Shown piece by piece: positions 62,213-64,000 of a DNA stretch of 64,000 nucleotides; position 1 is the first letter of the stretch; each line of letters begins with the position of its first letter. The DNA is from Omphiscola glabra (taxonomy: Eukaryota; Mollusca; Gastropoda; Lymnaeidae): assembly GCA_964017045.1 (NCBI GenBank), contig OZ024806.1, positions 5,290,488 through 5,354,487 of the forward strand, read 5' to 3'. The notes beneath the pieces are model-generated. The model had not been told where the DNA came from. It ran no database searches and worked only from the letters and a program-made list of their open reading frames with translations. A program made the translations under genes and the position numbers.

Positions 62213-62630
62213 TAGGCCACGTAAGGAGAATGGAGGAAGGCCGTATTCCAAAGATGCTATTGTATGGAGAGTTGGCAAAAGGGACAAGACTTATTGGACG
62301 GCCTCGCCTGAGATATATGGACGTTTGCAAAAGGAGCATGAAGGAAGCGAACATTGAAGTCAATAAATGGGAGATCATTGCCGAACAACGTTCCAGCTGG
62401 CGAACGGCAGTGTATGAAGGAGTGAAAAAGGCAGAAGATGTGCGGAACGAAGCCCTTGCAAGAAAAAGAACAGCACGGAATGCCAAAATTAACCAGGAAT
62501 CATCATTCTCCTGCGTGAAATGCAGACGGGATTGTCATTCCCGGATTGGCCTAGTGAGCCACTCGTCGAAGTGTAGGACTACAATATAGCTACTCCATCG
62601 TCTCGTGAAGACGGAAGGATGCCATACTTC
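62213..62630 (+). mobile_element. 5'-truncated non-LTR copy with 13-bp duplications
   Basis: It starts within the LGHVRRMEEGRIPKMLLYGE codons and continues RLIGRPRLRYMDVCKRSMKE, ending with the zinc-knuckle-like [20 protein letters not shown] then stop. Same family as 19310-22123 and still open. A perfect duplication ATATATACTTAGT flanks it (62200-62212, 62631-62643). It lies just upstream of NUP42 in the opposite orientation. Confidence 0.92.
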
Positions 62631-62779
62631 ATATATACTTAGTAGTCAACCATTCGTGAAGCAGGTCTAAATACATTTTTTGAAAATAAATTTAAGCCCA
62701 TGTCAAATCTCTATAAATATTTAAATGAATTTACACCACTAAAACGATGAGTGACAAAAGTGTATAATTTGAAGGCTAT

Positions 62780-62899
62780 TAAAAATCTATACATTTTGTA
62801 ATTTCTTGACAGTACATTCTAGGACATCGGAGCGCCGTGAGCATGCTAACATATCATGGAAATGAGCGCTATATAAGTACTCAAATCAATCAATCAATG
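62780..62899 (+). mobile_element. Short retroelement tail with (AATC)n
   Basis: GGAGCGCCGTGAGC...ATGAGCGCTATATAAGTAC followed by AATCAATCAATCAATGA resembles the 3' end of L2-like LINEs or their SINEs. No tRNA-type promoter boxes were identified. Confidence 0.45.
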
Positions 62900-63225
62900 A
62901 GGGTCTAAACTTGGCCAAAATATCGCGATAACATTTATGGATGACCTCTTATGGAAACTCAACCCAATCGATGGTGGGACGTCAGGCACGGAGGCGGAAT
63001 CTCTCCTAAGAATTTACTGTAAATATAGACAATATAATGTGACCGGCTGTTACATATTCATTCGCAGCAGAGCCATCACATGATTTTTGGAGACCCTTTG
63101 CAATTGTTTAAAATATTTTTTTTTATGTTGTGCCCCTAGACTCCTGCTTATTTAAAGTTAATAGTTGAAGCTTTTTTCTACATCAATTCTTTTTCCCTTC
63201 TAGACTTATATTTAAGGAAATTATA

Positions 63226-63453
63226 CAGGGTGGGCCAATAAAAGTGAGAACATCTCGTAAAATGTGATTTAATCACATAAAAGTAGTTTAACTATACCCA
63301 TACTGGATTAAATAGTTTACTGATTTACTTACTTACATATTGAACATGATTTCTGATTAGCAAAAAAATTTATGAAGAATTATAATTATTTAAATTATAT
63401 TTTGAAATAACACATATGCTACGAGATGTTCTCACTTTAATTGGCCCACCCTG
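63226..63453. mobile_element. mariner-type MITE (228 bp)
   Basis: Terminal inverted repeats of about 34 bp begin CAGGGTGGGCCAAT and contain GTGAGAACATCTCGTA, with one or two mismatches. The TA duplication is intact at both ends (63224-63225, 63454-63455). No coding capacity. The TA target and CAGGGTGG start suit the Tc1/mariner group. Confidence 0.88.
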
Positions 63454-64000
63454 TAGGAGTTTTGGACAGCATGCAACAGCTAATTAAAATCTTTTAATCT
63501 TTTAGCGAATTAGATTGATGAGCTCACACTTTTCTATGTTGAAGTAGAATTTTTGTGGACTGCGTTGCTGCTATTTAATGGCAAGTTTCATATAACCGCC
63601 CCACCCAACCCAGAAGCAGGTAAATTTTTAGTACTAGCACATACAGTGGAACCCTTCAATAACTTGTCCCGCTGTAACACAATTTTGTTTATAACGTGTC
63701 AAGGAATAGTTCCTGAAATTTAGCAGGCTATTTTCAAAGGCGTGGTTAGGGTTAGTGGCGCCCAAGGCGGGACGAGAATTTCATCACACAAAAATATGTA
63801 GTTGGACGAAAATTCCACCTTATAAAAAGGTGCCCCCCCCCCTTAGGGGAAGATCGTCCCTAGCGTATATATTCTCGTACAGCACAATTATTCTAAACCA
63901 ATAAAACTAGTCAAACGTCAACACCACACAGCTCACTAACCACAAGTCAATATATAAATAAGTTAATCAATTTTTTTTTAAAAATCACAGTTAATCATTT

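Overview
This window is a 64-kb piece of an AT-rich animal genome. It carries two convergent, intron-rich protein genes embedded in a dense mix of transposable elements and minisatellites. The kinds of retroelement present and the overall texture suggest a lophotrochozoan, most likely a gastropod mollusc. That placement is inferred from general knowledge and not from a marker gene.

Gene 1 (plus strand, 681-28119) is the 3' part of a Slo2-type sodium-activated potassium channel gene (KCNT/Slack family). I assembled 17 exons with consistent phases and GT-AG borders. They encode the last ~817 residues: the end of the first RCK domain, the second RCK domain and the C-terminal tail to the stop. 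The transmembrane pore exons lie upstream, outside the window. Gene 2 (minus strand, 61943-35383) is a complete nucleoporin NUP42 (NUPL2) gene. Its seven exons give a 529-residue protein with a CCCH zinc finger, a short coiled coil, an FG-repeat region and a conserved C-terminal segment. The two genes converge on an AT-rich 3' region (28120-35382) that contains UTR and tandem repeats.

Region by region: 1-17980 holds most channel exons. The introns contain tandem arrays, an unrecognised 2.7-kb insertion, a solo LTR, and two decayed non-LTR retrotransposons. 17980-22513 is one intron with two hairpin-unit minisatellites and a 2.8-kb non-LTR element whose 5' half is inverted (twin priming) between perfect 12-bp target duplications. 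23044-26247 has a hAT-like transposase remnant interrupted by a retroelement 3' end. 36416-61870 is NUP42 introns. These hold a solo LTR, an 8-kb Helitron-like element that fills intron 3 and contains a 129-copy, 38-bp satellite, a second full-length Helitron-like copy touching exon 3, a ~5-kb MULE/SWIM-type transposon with introns, several L2/CR1-like retroelement remnants and a piggyBac scrap. 61944-64000 is upstream of NUP42, with a 5'-truncated retroelement bounded by 13-bp duplications and a mariner-type MITE.

Nothing here looks like a bacterial-style operon, CRISPR array or novel enzymatic system. The most interesting signals are structural. A minisatellite has multiplied the splice acceptor of a channel exon. 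Transposons have repeatedly landed inside minisatellites. A long in-register satellite appears to have grown from inside a Helitron-like element. All intron borders are deduced from splice consensus plus family similarity recalled from memory, with no alignment run.
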